DNA of 64,000 nucleotides from Kiloniella majae (GCF_002118315.1 NZ_MTSZ01000001.1:930001-994000); one strand, 5' to 3'; shown: positions 1 through 11,300, numbered from the stretch's first letter. Notes: a model not told the origin generated them from the sequence alone. Program-made: numbers and translations.

Positions 1-2
1 GT

Positions 3-962
3 CTGGACCCTCCCCCAATCAAAAACTTGCAAAAAATCCATTATGAGCAGGCATATGTCGCGATCGCTCTGACCGATAACAGCGGCATAGGATCGTCTCC
101 TGCCGTTCGATTGGATGGAAAAAAACTCGAACTCATGCCCGGCACAGGCCTGCGCACGGCTTATCTCCGCAGTGGTTTTTCCGCAAAACTTGATCCTTCA
201 CAGGATTTTTCAAACTTTTCCGTTCAGTTTGATACCACCTTGCGCGGCAGCAGGAATATCAGTGCTATTCCTTTAGGTATGAACACCCAGATTGAAATAT
301 CTGCAGACTGGCCCCACCCAAGCTTTCGACAGTTCCTGCCCAAAAGCCGGGATATCACCAACGACAGTTTTAGTGCTGCTTGGGAAGTCAGTCATCTATC
401 CCGCAACTACCCACAGGTTTTCCGGGATTCTGATAACCTGAACCTAGGTGAAATCATTGCCGAAGCTCAGCTTTTTGAACCCGTCTCCCATTACGGTACA
501 TCCATTCGTGCGGCAAAATACGGCATCATGTTCGTCGCCCTGACTTATCTGATGTTACTGGTCTTTGAATTTACCCGTGGCATACGATTGCATCTGGTGC
601 AGTATCTATTGGTGGGCGTTTCTCTTTCCGTATTCTACCTAATACTACTGACTTTGTCCGAGCATATCAGCTTTAGTTTGTCCTATTCCATCGCCGCAGC
701 TGTGACTGTCATATCGATTGCCAGTTATATCTTCGCAGCCACCAAAGGTCGCACCAACGGCCTCGCCATCGGCAGCCTGCTCGCGGTTCTTTATGGCTTC
801 CTCTACTCTATTCTACAAATGGAAGACTATGCCCTGACCATGGGTAGTAGTTTGTTACTGCTGGTTCTGTTGGTGATGATGTACATGACCCGCAATCTGA
901 ACAAAGGCTCAGATGAAAGCCCAACAGTAACAAGTTCTGATCAGGACATAATAGAAACATAG
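3..962 (+). CDS. creD: Inner membrane protein CreD (5' end outside window)
   Basis: C-terminal part of a CreD-family inner membrane protein. The reading frame is open to the left edge, so the true start lies upstream and an internal TTG at 27 should not be taken as the start. About 150 residues of extracytoplasmic beta-rich sequence are followed by a block of roughly five to six hydrophobic segments (from about residue 165 of the visible part). Family hallmarks are visible: a segment reading KYGIMFVALTYL, then LVQYLLVGVSLSVFYL, SEHISFSLSY, and the terminal YGFLYSILQMEDYAL block. CreD is induced by the CreBC two-component system in enterobacteria and affects envelope integrity; no creBC genes are visible here. 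A hairpin at 976-1008 may end the transcript. Confidence 0.9.
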   Translation: MDPPPIKNLQKIHYEQAYVAIALTDNSGIGSSPAVRLDGKKLELMPGTGLRTAYLRSGFSAKLDPSQDFSNFSVQFDTTLRGSRNISAIPLGMNTQIEISADWPHPSFRQFLPKSRDITNDSFSAAWEVSHLSRNYPQVFRDSDNLNLGEIIAEAQLFEPVSHYGTSIRAAKYGIMFVALTYLMLLVFEFTRGIRLHLVQYLLVGVSLSVFYLILLTLSEHISFSLSYSIAAAVTVISIASYIFAATKGRTNGLAIGSLLAVLYGFLYSILQMEDYALTMGSSLLLLVLLVMMYMTRNLNKGSDESPTVTSSDQDIIET

Positions 963-975
963 AGGGCTATCTGTG

Positions 976-1008
976 GGCAGAAGAGCCGCTTTGATTAGCT
1001 CTTCTGCC
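976..1008 (+). terminator. Hairpin after creD
   Basis: An 11-bp perfect inverted repeat (GGCAGAAGAGC at 976-986 and GCTCTTCTGCC at 998-1008) with an 11-nt loop lies 14 bases after the creD stop. No long T run follows, so it is a weak terminator or an mRNA 3'-end stabiliser. Confidence 0.5.
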
Positions 1009-1160
1009 TGACAGTATTTCTAACAACACCAACATTTAAGCGTCTCGAGAAATCTCCTAAAAGTAGTGCTTCATACTATTTTTACAAATCCAACCTACAC
1101 TGATAACAGAAGATTAATTATAAAAATTGAACCAAGTTATTCGTGTGAGGGGTTAATCTC

Positions 1161-3680
1161 ATGAGCTTTTCTTTCCTGAAGAAAAAGCCTGATTTTTTCA
1201 AGGAGAAGAACCAAAGCCTCGGCCTCAAAATAGCTTTAATATCTCTGGGCATATGTTTCATTGTCGGAAGTATTGTCTGTTGGTATATGGGGCAAAGCCT
1301 GACCAGAATTGCGCTTCAAGAGCAACAGGAAATGCTTAACAACAAAGCTGAACTGGCTTCATTTAGCGCCTCAGTTGCTTTATGGAACTTCGATGAAGAC
1401 GCAATAAACTCTTTGGTTACCGGCTTGATAGAAGATCCAGCCGTTCAATCCGTTACAATCCTCAACGAAGACAAAGAACTGATAGCTCAGAAATCAGCAT
1501 TAGATACGCCCCTGCAGGAACAAACCTTTTTCGATAAGCTCATCAGGGGCACAATTGTTACTTTTGCTTACCAGCATCAGGAACAGATATCGATTGATCT
1601 GTTCTATAAAACTCAAGCCGTCGACGGCCTATCAACTGAACCCGTGGGGACACTCATAATCGATGGCTCCATTGAATATCAAATCGAAGATATTACCGTT
1701 CTCGTCAGCTATCTCGCGCAATCAATCTTTACGATCAGCGCAATCATTTTCTTCACCACGCTTCTTGTTACCTATTTTTACGTTACCAAGCCTCTGTCAT
1801 TGATCAGTCGAAATATTCTTGCCCTGGATCCCGACACACCCTCAGAGTACAAACCTTTAAACGTCGGGCGTTTTAATAAAAGAGATGAAATTGCGCATAT
1901 TGCCAAAACCCTAAAAATGTTTGTCCGGCGACTGGTAACAAGCAACAAACAGATCCGATCGTCCGAACAACGTTTTAAAGATCTGCTGGAGAATTCATTA
2001 CAAGGCTTCGTAGTCACAGACAAAAACAACAAAATCGTCTATTCAAACACCGCTGCCGCCAAAATCTTTGGATACGAGTCCGCCCAGGAATTTATAGACC
2101 TCGGTGACTATGCAAAAACCTTTATCGATCCGAACGACCTGGTATCCCAGAAGAATATGCCCAAAACGGGCCATATACACTTTGCTGCAGAAAAACGCCT
2201 GCGCAAAGATGGCTCAACAATCTTCCTGGATACCAATATCAACACAATTGAATGGCATGGCTCTTTGAAAAAACAGGCCGTCATGCTGGATGTCAGCTAT
2301 CAAGTACAGGCAGAGAAAGAACTGAGATCCCTAGCGACACGAGACACTCTAACTAGCCTTCCTAACAGAACCTTGATTATTGAACACATCACCCAAAAGG
2401 CTCGCCTTTCTCATAAGCATAATTTCTATATCCTCTATTTTGATATTTCATCCTTTCACAAAATCAATGAACTTCTGAGCCGGGAAGTTGGTGATGAAAT
2501 ACTGATTAAAATAAGTCAGCGATTACAAAAATTACTTGGTGAGGATTGTACCCTTGGTCACCTTGGTGGTGGACACTTCATTCTGCTTTCCCCTCCTAAT
2601 CTATCTCATCGGCAGTTAAACTTTCTCCGTGATGAGATTCTTGAAACTCTCAAGTTCAAACACACCGCAGCTCACCCCGATACACCACAGGCAGAAACCA
2701 CTTATAATCTGGATCTGGAAGCAACATTCTCAGCTTGTGTTTACCCCAAAGACGGACAAGATGCCGAAGTACTCCTGAATAAGTGTGAGCAACTTAACAA
2801 ACATGCCAAACAGGAAAAACTCTCTGGTATTGAGGTCTTTGATCCTGAACTGGACAAGAAGTTGTTCGAAAATATCCAAATGGAAAAGAAGATATCTTCG
2901 GGTATTGAGAACAACGAATTCTTTCTTCTCTACCAGCCCAAAATTGATGCAAATACCGAGCAACCGGTTGGCTGTGAAGCTCTGGTCAGATGGCAAACGC
3001 CACAAGGGCCTATTTTCCCTGATCAGTTCATCCCGATTGCCGAGGAAAGCAGACAGATTATTCCGCTCGGGAAGAAAATCATGCACCTTGCCGGAGAACA
3101 GATTGCCAAATGGCGAGAACAGCACTTCACCCCAGGTCACGTAGCCATCAATGTCTCTGCCGTTCAACTACTCCACGGCAACGTCTATGGAGACTATCGG
3201 GAGGTGGTTGAGCGTTATAGCCTGAACCCCGGCGATATACAGATAGAAATCACCGAAAGTACCACTCTTCAGCAACTGGAACTTATCACCCCCATGCTGA
3301 CACAGTTAAGGGAGGCAGGGGCAACAATAGCCATTGATGATTTTGGCACAGGTTATTCTTCCCTGAGCTACCTAAAGGAATTGCCCGTCACTCACCTGAA
3401 ACTCGACAGATCTTTTGTGAAAGATTTACCCGAAAGTGATGCCCTCGCCATCGCAAAAGCGATTTCAGGTCTGGGCCATGCCCTCAATCTGACAATTATT
3501 GCAGAAGGCGTCGAGACCAAGGAACAAGCCGGCTATCTCAAATCACTGGGATACGATCAATTTCAAGGCTACCTCTATGCGAAGCCCCTGCATCCGGAAC
3601 AGTATTGCGACTTTTTAAACCGCATCTCCCAAAACGATAATCAAGCCATTACCGATACTGAGCAAGTGGTTGATGTTTGA
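1161..3680 (+). CDS. Membrane PAS-GGDEF-EAL protein, probable c-di-GMP phosphodiesterase
   Basis: An 839-residue membrane signalling protein. Order: a transmembrane helix (about 22-44), an extracytoplasmic sensor region (about 45-180), a second helix (about 183-207), HAMP-like linker, PAS domain (about 270-385), GGDEF domain (about 390-545) and EAL domain (about 575-815). The cyclase signature is degenerate: HLGGGHFIL stands where RxGGDEF is expected, so cyclase activity is unlikely. The EAL domain keeps its catalytic signs: EALVRW, the DDFGTGYSS metal loop, LKLDRSFV and IAEGVE. The likely activity is c-di-GMP hydrolysis gated by the periplasmic and PAS sensors, which would favour motility over attachment. 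It stands alone, with no partner genes next to it. The ATG at 1161 follows GTGAGGGG, a reasonable ribosome site. Confidence 0.9.
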   Translation: MSFSFLKKKPDFFKEKNQSLGLKIALISLGICFIVGSIVCWYMGQSLTRIALQEQQEMLNNKAELASFSASVALWNFDEDAINSLVTGLIEDPAVQSVTILNEDKELIAQKSALDTPLQEQTFFDKLIRGTIVTFAYQHQEQISIDLFYKTQAVDGLSTEPVGTLIIDGSIEYQIEDITVLVSYLAQSIFTISAIIFFTTLLVTYFYVTKPLSLISRNILALDPDTPSEYKPLNVGRFNKRDEIAHIAKTLKMFVRRLVTSNKQIRSSEQRFKDLLENSLQGFVVTDKNNKIVYSNTAAAKIFGYESAQEFIDLGDYAKTFIDPNDLVSQKNMPKTGHIHFAAEKRLRKDGSTIFLDTNINTIEWHGSLKKQAVMLDVSYQVQAEKELRSLATRDTLTSLPNRTLIIEHITQKARLSHKHNFYILYFDISSFHKINELLSREVGDEILIKISQRLQKLLGEDCTLGHLGGGHFILLSPPNLSHRQLNFLRDEILETLKFKHTAAHPDTPQAETTYNLDLEATFSACVYPKDGQDAEVLLNKCEQLNKHAKQEKLSGIEVFDPELDKKLFENIQMEKKISSGIENNEFFLLYQPKIDANTEQPVGCEALVRWQTPQGPIFPDQFIPIAEESRQIIPLGKKIMHLAGEQIAKWREQHFTPGHVAINVSAVQLLHGNVYGDYREVVERYSLNPGDIQIEITESTTLQQLELITPMLTQLREAGATIAIDDFGTGYSSLSYLKELPVTHLKLDRSFVKDLPESDALAIAKAISGLGHALNLTIIAEGVETKEQAGYLKSLGYDQFQGYLYAKPLHPEQYCDFLNRISQNDNQAITDTEQVVDV

Positions 3681-3833
3681 GATCACTCACCATAGATTTT
3701 CAGGTTAACCAAAACCAAGAATGAAAAAACTCAATCATTCATTTAATGTCCGTTTTCGGTGCTCTTTCAAACAACAATATCCTACAAATGAAATGCAGAG
3801 CGCGATATATAATTGATGACAACAGCGCAAAAG

Positions 3834-3859
3834 AAAGGCCCCGCAAATGCGAGGCCTTT
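3834..3859 (-). terminator. Terminator downstream of clpA
   Basis: An inverted repeat (3834-3844 against 3849-3859, one C/A mismatch) with loop AAAT lies 20 bases after the clpA stop. On the minus strand it is followed by CTTTTG, giving a short T run. Confidence 0.6.
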
Positions 3860-3879
3860 CATTAAGTCACCTAATCCTA

Positions 3880-6189
3880 TCAGGCTTTTTCTTTTCGCCT
3901 AGACTTCTTTGGACCAGATTTTTTAGTTTCATTCGGAAAACTGAAGCTTGGTTTGTTATCCTTGATATCAATACGGACAACACCGCCACGGGTCAGCTTG
4001 CCAAAGAGAAGCTCTTCAGCCAGTGGTTTCTTGATTTCGTTCTGGATAACACGGGCCAATGGCCGTGCCCCATAGAGCGGATCATAGCCTTCCGTTGCCA
4101 GCCACTTCTTCGCTTTTGGTGACAACTCAAAGGTAACCTGACGGTCAGCCAGTTGAGTTTCCAGTTCCATAATGAACTTGTCGACCACTTTGGCCATAAC
4201 AACCGGGGACAGGTTCTTAAAGGGAATGATCGCATCCAGACGGTTTCTGAACTCCGGCGTAAAGATCTTGTTCACCGCCTCTTCATCATCGCCAATACGT
4301 ACTTCACGCCCAAATCCAATCGCAGGCTTCGCCATATCTGCAGCGCCAGCGTTAGAAGTCATAATCAGGATCACGTTCCGGAAATCAATGGTCTTCCCGT
4401 TGTTATCGGTCAGGCGACCATTGTCCATAACCTGTAGCAGGATATTGAAGATATCCGGATGCGCCTTTTCAATTTCATCCAACAACAGAATGCAATGTGG
4501 CGTCTTATCAATGGCGTCAGTCAACAAGCCGCCCTGATCAAATCCAACATATCCCGGAGGGGCACCGATCAAACGAGAGACCGCGTGACGTTCCATATAT
4601 TCAGACATATCAAAACGCGTTAACTCGACACCCAGCGAATGGGATAGCTGTTTGGCCACCTCTGTCTTACCAACACCCGTCGGTCCGGTGAAAAGATAAC
4701 TACCAATTGGCTTTTCCGGAGTACGCAAGCCAGCACGAGCCAGCTTAATGGCTGAAGCAAGTGAGGTGATCACCTGATCCTGTCCGTAAACCATGGTTTT
4801 CAAATCGCGTTCAAGATTTTTGAGAACGGACTTGTCATCCTTCGAAACTGATTTTGGCGGGATACGGGCAATCTTGGCCACAACAGCTTCAACATCCTTC
4901 ACACCAAGAGATTTTTTGCGTTTATCTTCAGGCAACAGCATCTGTGATGCGCCAACCTCATCAATCACATCAATGGCTTTATCCGGTAATTTCCGGTCAC
5001 CAATATAGCGTGCCGAAAGCTCCACAGCCGTACGCAAAGCTTCGTTGGAGTACTTCACCGAGTGATGCTCTTCGTAATAAGGCTTCAGGCCCCGCAAAAT
5101 CTTGACCGCGTCTTCAATTGACGGTTCAGCCACATCAATTTTCTGGAAACGACGCACCAAGGCGCGATCTTTCTCAAAATGATTGCGATATTCTTTGTAG
5201 GTCGTTGACCCGATGCAACTCAAATCGCCGTTCTGCAACGCAGGTTTCAACAGGTTTGATGCGTCCATAGAACCACCAGACGTCGCCCCGGCACCAATGA
5301 CCGTGTGGATTTCATCAATGAAGAGAACGGCACCATCCATGGCTTCTACTTCTTTGACTACGCCCTTGAGACGCTCTTCAAAATCGCCGCGATACCGTGT
5401 TCCGGCCAAAAGAGAGCCCATATCAAGGGAGAAGATTTTGGTCTCTTTGAGAACGTCTGGAACCTCTCCATCAACAATCTTTTTGGCAAGACCTTCGGCA
5501 ATAGCTGTTTTACCAACACCGGGATCACCAACATACAATGGATTGTTTTTTGTCCTACGGCAAAGAACCTGAATTGTACGCTCCAACTCCTGCTCACGCC
5601 CGACCAACAGATCAATTTTACCGTCTTTGGCTTTCTGGTTCAGATCAACGCAATAAGCGTCGATGGCTTCACGTCCTTTGGTCGCTGGGCTTTCGCCATC
5701 TTCCATCAGGTCGTCGGTTCCGTGAATCGTGCGAGTTTCTTCCAACCCTTCGACCTTGGTTATACCGTGGCTGATATAGTTGACAGCATCCAGTCGGCTC
5801 ATTTCCTGCTCTTGCAAGAAAAAGACGGCATGACTTTCCCGTTCAGAGAACATGGCGACCAAAACATTAGCGCCCGTCACCTCTTCTCGCCCAGAAGACT
5901 GTACATGTATCGCAGCCCGTTGCAAAACGCGCTGGAAGCCTGCGGTTGGTTTGGCATCGCCCAGATGAATAGTGGTTAAATTCGAGAGATCGTTATCGAT
6001 GTAATCCAGCAGATCTTCACGGAGTGTTTCAATCTCCACACCGCAAGCTCTAAAGACTGAAATGCCATCCTGATCTTCTGTGAGCGACAGTAACAGATGC
6101 TCTAGCGTGGCGTATTCGTGCCTGCGCTCATTGGCATAAGCCAAGGCTCTGTGCAGTGTCTGTTCCAGATTGTTTGATAGCATTGCCAT
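3880..6189 (-). CDS. clpA: ATP-dependent Clp protease ATP-binding subunit ClpA
   Basis: AAA+ unfoldase that feeds substrates to ClpP. At 769 residues it has the normal family length. The N domain (about 1-145) starts with the typical [22 protein letters not shown]-like helix (given here in part). Two nucleotide-binding domains follow: Walker A GDPGVGKT near residue 220 and GPTGVGKT near residue 500, with Walker B LFIDEIH in the first and [11 protein letters not shown] in the second. The C terminus is a short Lys/Arg-rich tail. clpS lies 400 bases upstream on the same strand, the usual alphaproteobacterial order, and its product is the N-end-rule adaptor for this unfoldase. clpP is not in the window. 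Confidence 0.97.
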   Translation of the reverse strand: MAMLSNNLEQTLHRALAYANERRHEYATLEHLLLSLTEDQDGISVFRACGVEIETLREDLLDYIDNDLSNLTTIHLGDAKPTAGFQRVLQRAAIHVQSSGREEVTGANVLVAMFSERESHAVFFLQEQEMSRLDAVNYISHGITKVEGLEETRTIHGTDDLMEDGESPATKGREAIDAYCVDLNQKAKDGKIDLLVGREQELERTIQVLCRRTKNNPLYVGDPGVGKTAIAEGLAKKIVDGEVPDVLKETKIFSLDMGSLLAGTRYRGDFEERLKGVVKEVEAMDGAVLFIDEIHTVIGAGATSGGSMDASNLLKPALQNGDLSCIGSTTYKEYRNHFEKDRALVRRFQKIDVAEPSIEDAVKILRGLKPYYEEHHSVKYSNEALRTAVELSARYIGDRKLPDKAIDVIDEVGASQMLLPEDKRKKSLGVKDVEAVVAKIARIPPKSVSKDDKSVLKNLERDLKTMVYGQDQVITSLASAIKLARAGLRTPEKPIGSYLFTGPTGVGKTEVAKQLSHSLGVELTRFDMSEYMERHAVSRLIGAPPGYVGFDQGGLLTDAIDKTPHCILLLDEIEKAHPDIFNILLQVMDNGRLTDNNGKTIDFRNVILIMTSNAGAADMAKPAIGFGREVRIGDDEEAVNKIFTPEFRNRLDAIIPFKNLSPVVMAKVVDKFIMELETQLADRQVTFELSPKAKKWLATEGYDPLYGARPLARVIQNEIKKPLAEELLFGKLTRGGVVRIDIKDNKPSFSFPNETKKSGPKKSRRKEKA

Positions 6190-6589
6190 AAATTAACTTC
6201 CCTTCACAACCATCGTGATCAGATCGTTTGAGCTGACTTACCGGCGCCTCAAGATGTAAACATTCTACGTTTACGAAACATTGAGGCCCCAATACCCTAA
6301 TATCAACTCAATCTCTTTGACCATTGTTACAAACTATACCTAGGGAGAGTATGTTCGCTCAACAAGGCGTCGGATAAATAACAATTCCTTTATCGCCTGT
6401 AATCATGGCCAAAATAGGTACGTTTTCCCGAAATTATATATTTTTTCAGGATGTTACCTAAATCGTACAAAATTATTGTAGAGGCAAAAAAAAGAAGAAA
6501 GAGTAAAAATGCTGAGAGAAATTTGAATTTTTTCAAATTTTAGATAAATGGGGGGGCAAACAGCCCCCGCTAGAACATGAACAAGCTTC
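6190..6589. other. Intergenic region between clpS and clpA
   Basis: No gene seen in these 400 bases. Two adjacent hairpins sit just after clpS on the minus strand: GGGGGC/GCCCCC at 6552-6568 and AAATTTGA/TCAAATTT at 6519-6540. Together they may end or attenuate the clpS transcript, so clpA may also have its own promoter in the AT-rich remainder. Confidence 0.5.
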
Positions 6590-6916
6590 TTATTCTTTTT
6601 CGATTGTACATTGCAATGGGTGCTGATTTTTACGGGCAAAATCGACAACCTGTGTTGCTTTTGTCTCGGCGACATCATAGCTGAACACACCACAAATCCC
6701 AACGCCTTTTTGGTGTACCTGAAGCATGATACGGGTTGCATCATCCTGATCTTTGCCAAAAAACTGGGTCAGAACATGAATGACAAATTCCATCGGCGTG
6801 TAATCATCATTCAACAATAAAACTTTGTACATCGACGGACGTTTGGTCTTCTCGCGTGGTTTTACGAGAATGTCATCCGACGTGCCAAAATCATCATCAC
6901 GCTCTTTTCCACTCAT
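6590..6916 (-). CDS. clpS: ATP-dependent Clp protease adaptor ClpS
   Basis: Adaptor of 108 residues that delivers N-degron substrates to ClpA. After a flexible charged N-terminal tail the conserved core is visible: [16 protein letters not shown], where the Asn and Asp residues contact the substrate alpha-amino group, then the [19 protein letters not shown] segment and a C-terminal CTIEKE. The length and motifs are normal for the family. It precedes clpA on the same strand, separated by 400 bases with hairpins. Confidence 0.96.
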   Translation of the reverse strand: MSGKERDDDFGTSDDILVKPREKTKRPSMYKVLLLNDDYTPMEFVIHVLTQFFGKDQDDATRIMLQVHQKGVGICGVFSYDVAETKATQVVDFARKNQHPLQCTIEKE

Positions 6917-7248
6917 AGAGAAACTACCTAATCATTCCTGGTCTTCTGAAGATAAACTTTTCAGCGACATCACATAATTGCGTCAAGTATCTACAGCTTT
7001 ATTCTACATTGGTAAACAGGCGACAGAATTCAGCATCACAAAACCTCGTTATATGACAAAGCCTCGTAATGAATACTGTGGGCGAAAGTCGTAACTCTGC
7101 ACACCACAGACTAAACTCTATTACCAACAGCACTATATTATAAGGTGCCTGCATTCTCTCTTCAAGATGAAGAGCTATTTTCACACAAAAAGCCCTGCTA
7201 AATGCAGGGCTTCCGGCGTTACTTATATAAAAAAGCGTGTTTTGAAAC
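6917..7248. other. Intergenic region between clpS and the phasin gene
   Basis: No convincing gene is present. The stretch holds the clpS upstream region and, at its right end, the phasin terminator at 7190-7212. Short open frames here have no recognisable protein character. Confidence 0.5.
7190..7212 (-). terminator. Terminator of the phasin gene
   Basis: A perfect 9-bp stem, AAGCCCTGC and GCAGGGCTT, with a 5-nt loop, is followed on the minus strand by TTTTTGTGTG. It lies 36 bases beyond the phasin stop. Confidence 0.8.
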
Positions 7249-7812
7249 TTAAGCAGCTGCTTTTGTCATTTTCTCAACAGCTTCAGTAACCTGCTTGCGA
7301 ACTGGCTCAACAGCTTCAGTCGTCAACTTGGTTGTAAGTGTTGTCAACTCATTACCATTTTTAACCATCGCATCAAAAGATTCACGTGCAAAGTTAGACT
7401 GAATGTCTGTTACTTCATTGAAATCTTTTGCGCCAAGAAAAGCTTCTGCAACAGCAAAGTTCTTTTTCATAGCATCCTGTGCCATGCCCATGAACATTGA
7501 GTTCAGCTTTTGATAACCTTCAGAAATGCTGTTACCTGACTTTGCAGCCAGTTCAGCATTCTCTTTACTCAATTCAGCGGCACTTTCGCACTGCTTATAA
7601 AGAGTATCCATAACTTTTTCTGCCTGAGCTTGAGAAAAAGAAAAAGCCTGCTCATAGCCTTTAGCAGCAGCGTCCATACTTGATTTCATCATATTCTCCA
7701 CGGTTTCAGTTCCGTTAATGACAGCATCTTTACCAGAATTTTTTGCGTTAGCTTGTGTAGCCTTCGCCTTACTTTCGGTCGTATCTGCCAACTTTTTCTT
7801 AGTTGTTGTCAC
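7249..7812 (-). CDS. phaP: Phasin family protein
   Basis: A 187-residue phasin, a protein that coats polyhydroxyalkanoate granules. The sequence is almost wholly helical and amphipathic, rich in Ala, Lys, Glu and Gln. It starts with a Lys/Thr/Ala-rich tail, and the central phasin_2-type region includes AFSFSQAQAEKVMD and IQSNFARESFDAMVKNG. It ends in an Ala/Lys-rich helix with the heptad pattern AVEPVRKQVTEAVEKMT. AGGAG stands four bases before the ATG. Two copies of a dyad-symmetric TGCA-rich element lie upstream (7945-8017), which suggests control by a PhaR-type repressor. The synthase and depolymerase genes are not in the window. Confidence 0.88.
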   Translation of the reverse strand: MTTTKKKLADTTESKAKATQANAKNSGKDAVINGTETVENMMKSSMDAAAKGYEQAFSFSQAQAEKVMDTLYKQCESAAELSKENAELAAKSGNSISEGYQKLNSMFMGMAQDAMKKNFAVAEAFLGAKDFNEVTDIQSNFARESFDAMVKNGNELTTLTTKLTTEAVEPVRKQVTEAVEKMTKAAA

Positions 7813-7944
7813 ATTCGTCTCCTAGGATCAGTTCGTTTTCACAGCGTTCCACCTGCATTCACCTCTTTCGAAGCAAAGATTTAAGGCTGCCTTCGCTCTT
7901 AATTCAGGGCGGAACGTTCATCCTCCCCAACTGACAACTCACTC

Positions 7945-8017
7945 ATGCTGCAATGCAACATATCTAGTAACATACACATTTAATTTAAGATTTCAAGGGC
8001 AATGCTGCAATGCAACA
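7945..8017. promoter_or_regulatory. Tandem PhaR-like sites upstream of the phasin gene
   Basis: The 16-mer ATGCTGCAATGCAACA occurs exactly at 7945-7960 and again at 8002-8017, 57 bases apart. Each copy is a near-perfect dyad of the form TGY-TGCA-N-TGCA-RCA. PhaR repressors of PHA granule genes are known to bind TGC-rich dyads in phasin promoters, so these are probable PhaR operators. The rest of the 509-base gap 7813-8321 holds no gene; it also contains the leader of the RTX gene, whose ATG follows AGAGAGGAAG. Confidence 0.6.
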
Positions 8018-8321
8018 AACACATAACGCTATTGCAACCAAATTGAAACACAGCAACCTAGGCGAAAGTACTCAAAAATTCTTGACCTCTCTAGCTGTAT
8101 CCATGTCATGAAATGGACTTACCACAGCGTAACCATAAGAAATTATTAAGATTATTTAGCTTGTGGTATTGTTGTGACATCCCTGTTTATCCCCTCGCAT
8201 ACCCCGAATGGCGTATGACCTTCCCAACCCTTTTTACATATAATTTTCGGGCTTTACTCATTAAACCCTGAGTTTTTGGTGTGGTTTTTGAGTTGATTGG
8301 GAAATATAGAGAGGAAGCAAA

Positions 8322-11300
8322 ATGGGTGCGCCACAAGGACTTGATGGACGATTTTATTTTTTCGAAAGGGATATATATTCTCTTTCAGAAGCCAAAAGAT
8401 TGCGCGACGAACAGGGCTATGCAGAAGCAATCTTTACGGCGAGATCCCTAAATTACGGCGAAGGCACAGGCTGGGAGCCGACATCATTTAGTGATTTTCT
8501 TGGCAATGATATCGACAGCCTCTCAACCTGGGTCCCTAGCCAAAACCTCGATCACTTTATGGTATCCCTGACCGGGTATGTTTATCTTGATACCGGCACA
8601 TACAATTTTTCAGCTTACACAGATGATGGCTTTGAGTTAAAAATTGGCGGACAGGTAATTACGTCCTTTGAAGATCTTCGTGCACCCGGCCAAAGTGAAG
8701 GACAAGGCAGCTTTGAAAGCGGCTTATATGAAATAGAGATCACCTACTTCGATAACCGTGGTGGGAGTCTGTTACAAATAGACGCCCACAAAGACAATAC
8801 AACAGAAAATATTTTTGACGGTAGCGCTTTTTACAAAGTGCCAGAGCAGTATTTTGGTGATGAAAATCTGGAAGAGAAAACAGATGAACAGGGGCGTACT
8901 TACCTTACAAAAGCTCCAGACACCATACCAGTATTAACCGCCGATACAGCCACTGTTAATGAAGACGGCAGCGTTATCATTGATGTTCTTTCCAATGATC
9001 ATGATGCCGATGGCGATCAACTCTATCTCTCATACGCTTATCAGGCCGAACACGGAGAAGTAACCACGAACGACGATGGCACAATAACTTACACACCAGA
9101 TGCTGACTTTAATGGTCAGGATACTTTTCGTTATAAAGTGGTTGATGAGGACGGTAACTTTGTCCGCCAGAACGTCACCGTAAACGTCAATCCTGTGAAT
9201 GATGCCCCTGAGCTTTCGGCATCAGTCTCTGTTGATGAACTGGCAGAAGGGCAAAGTCTTGAAATTAATCTGGCAAGTTATTTTACCGACAAAGATGGTG
9301 ATCATCTAAGCTTCTCTGCTACAGGCGCTTCTTTTGCTCATATCGAAGGTAATATTCTACGGCTAACACCCGCTAAGGGGCAGCAAGGTGATTACAATAT
9401 CACCATCCAGGCACGAGATCCAAGTGGCGAAACAGCAGAAACCAACGTGACTTTTCAAGTAACGCCACAAACCATTGAAGATACAGTTCCGATCCTGATC
9501 CCTGACCACGCCGAAGTAGCAGAAGACACCTCTGTTATTATTGATCCACTGACGAATGACAGCGATGCAGACGGTGATGTTCTTTCTCTTATACAGGTCT
9601 TTCCTGCCGAAAACGGAACCGTTTCCATCAATCCAGACGGAACAGTTACCTATACCCCTGACGCTAATTTTAACGGCATAGATACCTTCCGCTATCAAGT
9701 ACAAGACGAAGATGGCAACCTCCTCGAACAGGATGTTTCCCTGACGGTTTCTCCCGTTAATGATGCGCCTGAGCTTACGGACATAATCCATATTCCAACA
9801 CTGGAAGCTGGAAACGATATCCTTATTGATCTTTCATCAAATTTCACAGATCCAGACGGCGATATTTTGACCTTCTCTGTTGAAGGAACTGACTTTGCTT
9901 CCGTAGAAGGATCCAACTTGCATCTTTCCCCATTACAAGGGCAGGAAGGACAGCACGACATTATTATCACAGCAACAGATAGTAGCGGCGCAAGTACGAC
10001 AGCATCCGTCGAATTTAACGTCGCAGAAGATCCTATTGACCCGGACCCGGACCCGAAACCCGATCTCGCTGAAGGTCTGCAACATCCATCAGTTGCCCTA
10101 AACCTGTCTGCAGTTCGAGATTGGGGATCGAACCTCCCCTTCCTCGATTTAATGAAACAAGCAAGAGAGTGGGTTGTCACCGAAGAAGGAAATTGGTGGG
10201 GCGGCATCGATATGCAAGAGGTACGGGATGCCGGCTTGGAAGATACCCATGGCTGGATTACCGAGATGCCCGATGGAGCCTGGCGCCTGACATCAATTGT
10301 CATGGATGTAAAGGCATCTGAACACAACCCGGACGTCACAGCAGGTGAATATACTTTACGCTATGAAGGCGAAGGAGAAATCAATCTTCAAGGTCATGGT
10401 TTGACCGTTCTGTCACGGCAGGATGGCGAGATTACTTTTGAACTTTCAGGAGATCAACATTCCATTCTTTTGCACGTTGATGGGACCGATCCACAGCAAA
10501 GCGGTGATTACATCAAGAACATTTCAGTAGTCAAAAGTGAATATCTGGAACTTTATGAAACTGGAGAGATCTTTAATCCACAATGGCTCGACCTGGTTGA
10601 AGACTTTCGGGTCCTTCGTTTCATGGAATGGATGAACACCAACGGATCAGCAGTCAAAGAATTGTCAGATCAACCTCAAATCGATGATCTCGCCTGGAAT
10701 CGTGATGCCGGTGTCCCGCTAGACGTTATGGTCGAACTTGCCAACCAAACGGGGACGGACCCATGGTTTACAATCCCCTTCCATGCCACAGATGAATACA
10801 TTCAGGAATTCGCCCTTTATGTAAAAGAGAACCTGGATCCCTCCTTAAAAGTTTATGTCGAATACTCCAACGAAGTATGGAATTACGGATATGGCTTCTC
10901 TCAGACAGAAGACGCAAACATTCTGGGTCGGGAACTCTTTGGGACAACATTCGGTGACCATCCCCATCGGGAATATTATGGCTATCGATCGGCACAGGTT
11001 CAGGATATTTTCCGGGATGCGTTCGGAGAAACAGCCGATGAACAGATGGTTAGTGTTCTAGCAACACAAACACGGAATGACGACTGGCCACTATACACTG
11101 CTGTACGCGGCGCAGAAGTTTACGCAGAAAGCGTTGGAAAATCAGTAGCAGAGCTATTCGATGAAGTTTCGACGACTTGGTATTTTGGCGGGGGCTTCGG
11201 GTCACCTGCTGCTCATGGCGGCTTTGCAGAACAGGTCATCGACTGGATTTCCACCTTCGGCGAAGCACGCGCCAAAGACATGATATTTGAACAGCTTTCC

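Noticed and set aside
27-962. TTG at 27 as the creD start
   Set aside because: The frame is open to the edge and CreD proteins are about 450 residues, so the gene simply begins outside the window.
2730-3167. Minus-strand open frame of 145 codons inside the EAL gene
   Set aside because: Shadow of the EAL coding sequence; no ribosome site.
5305-5979. Plus-strand open frame of 224 codons inside clpA
   Set aside because: It is antisense to a highly conserved gene and its translation has no protein-like family features.
9695-10339. Minus-strand open frame of 214 codons inside the RTX gene
   Set aside because: Arises from the repetitive codon pattern of the cadherin-like repeats on the other strand.
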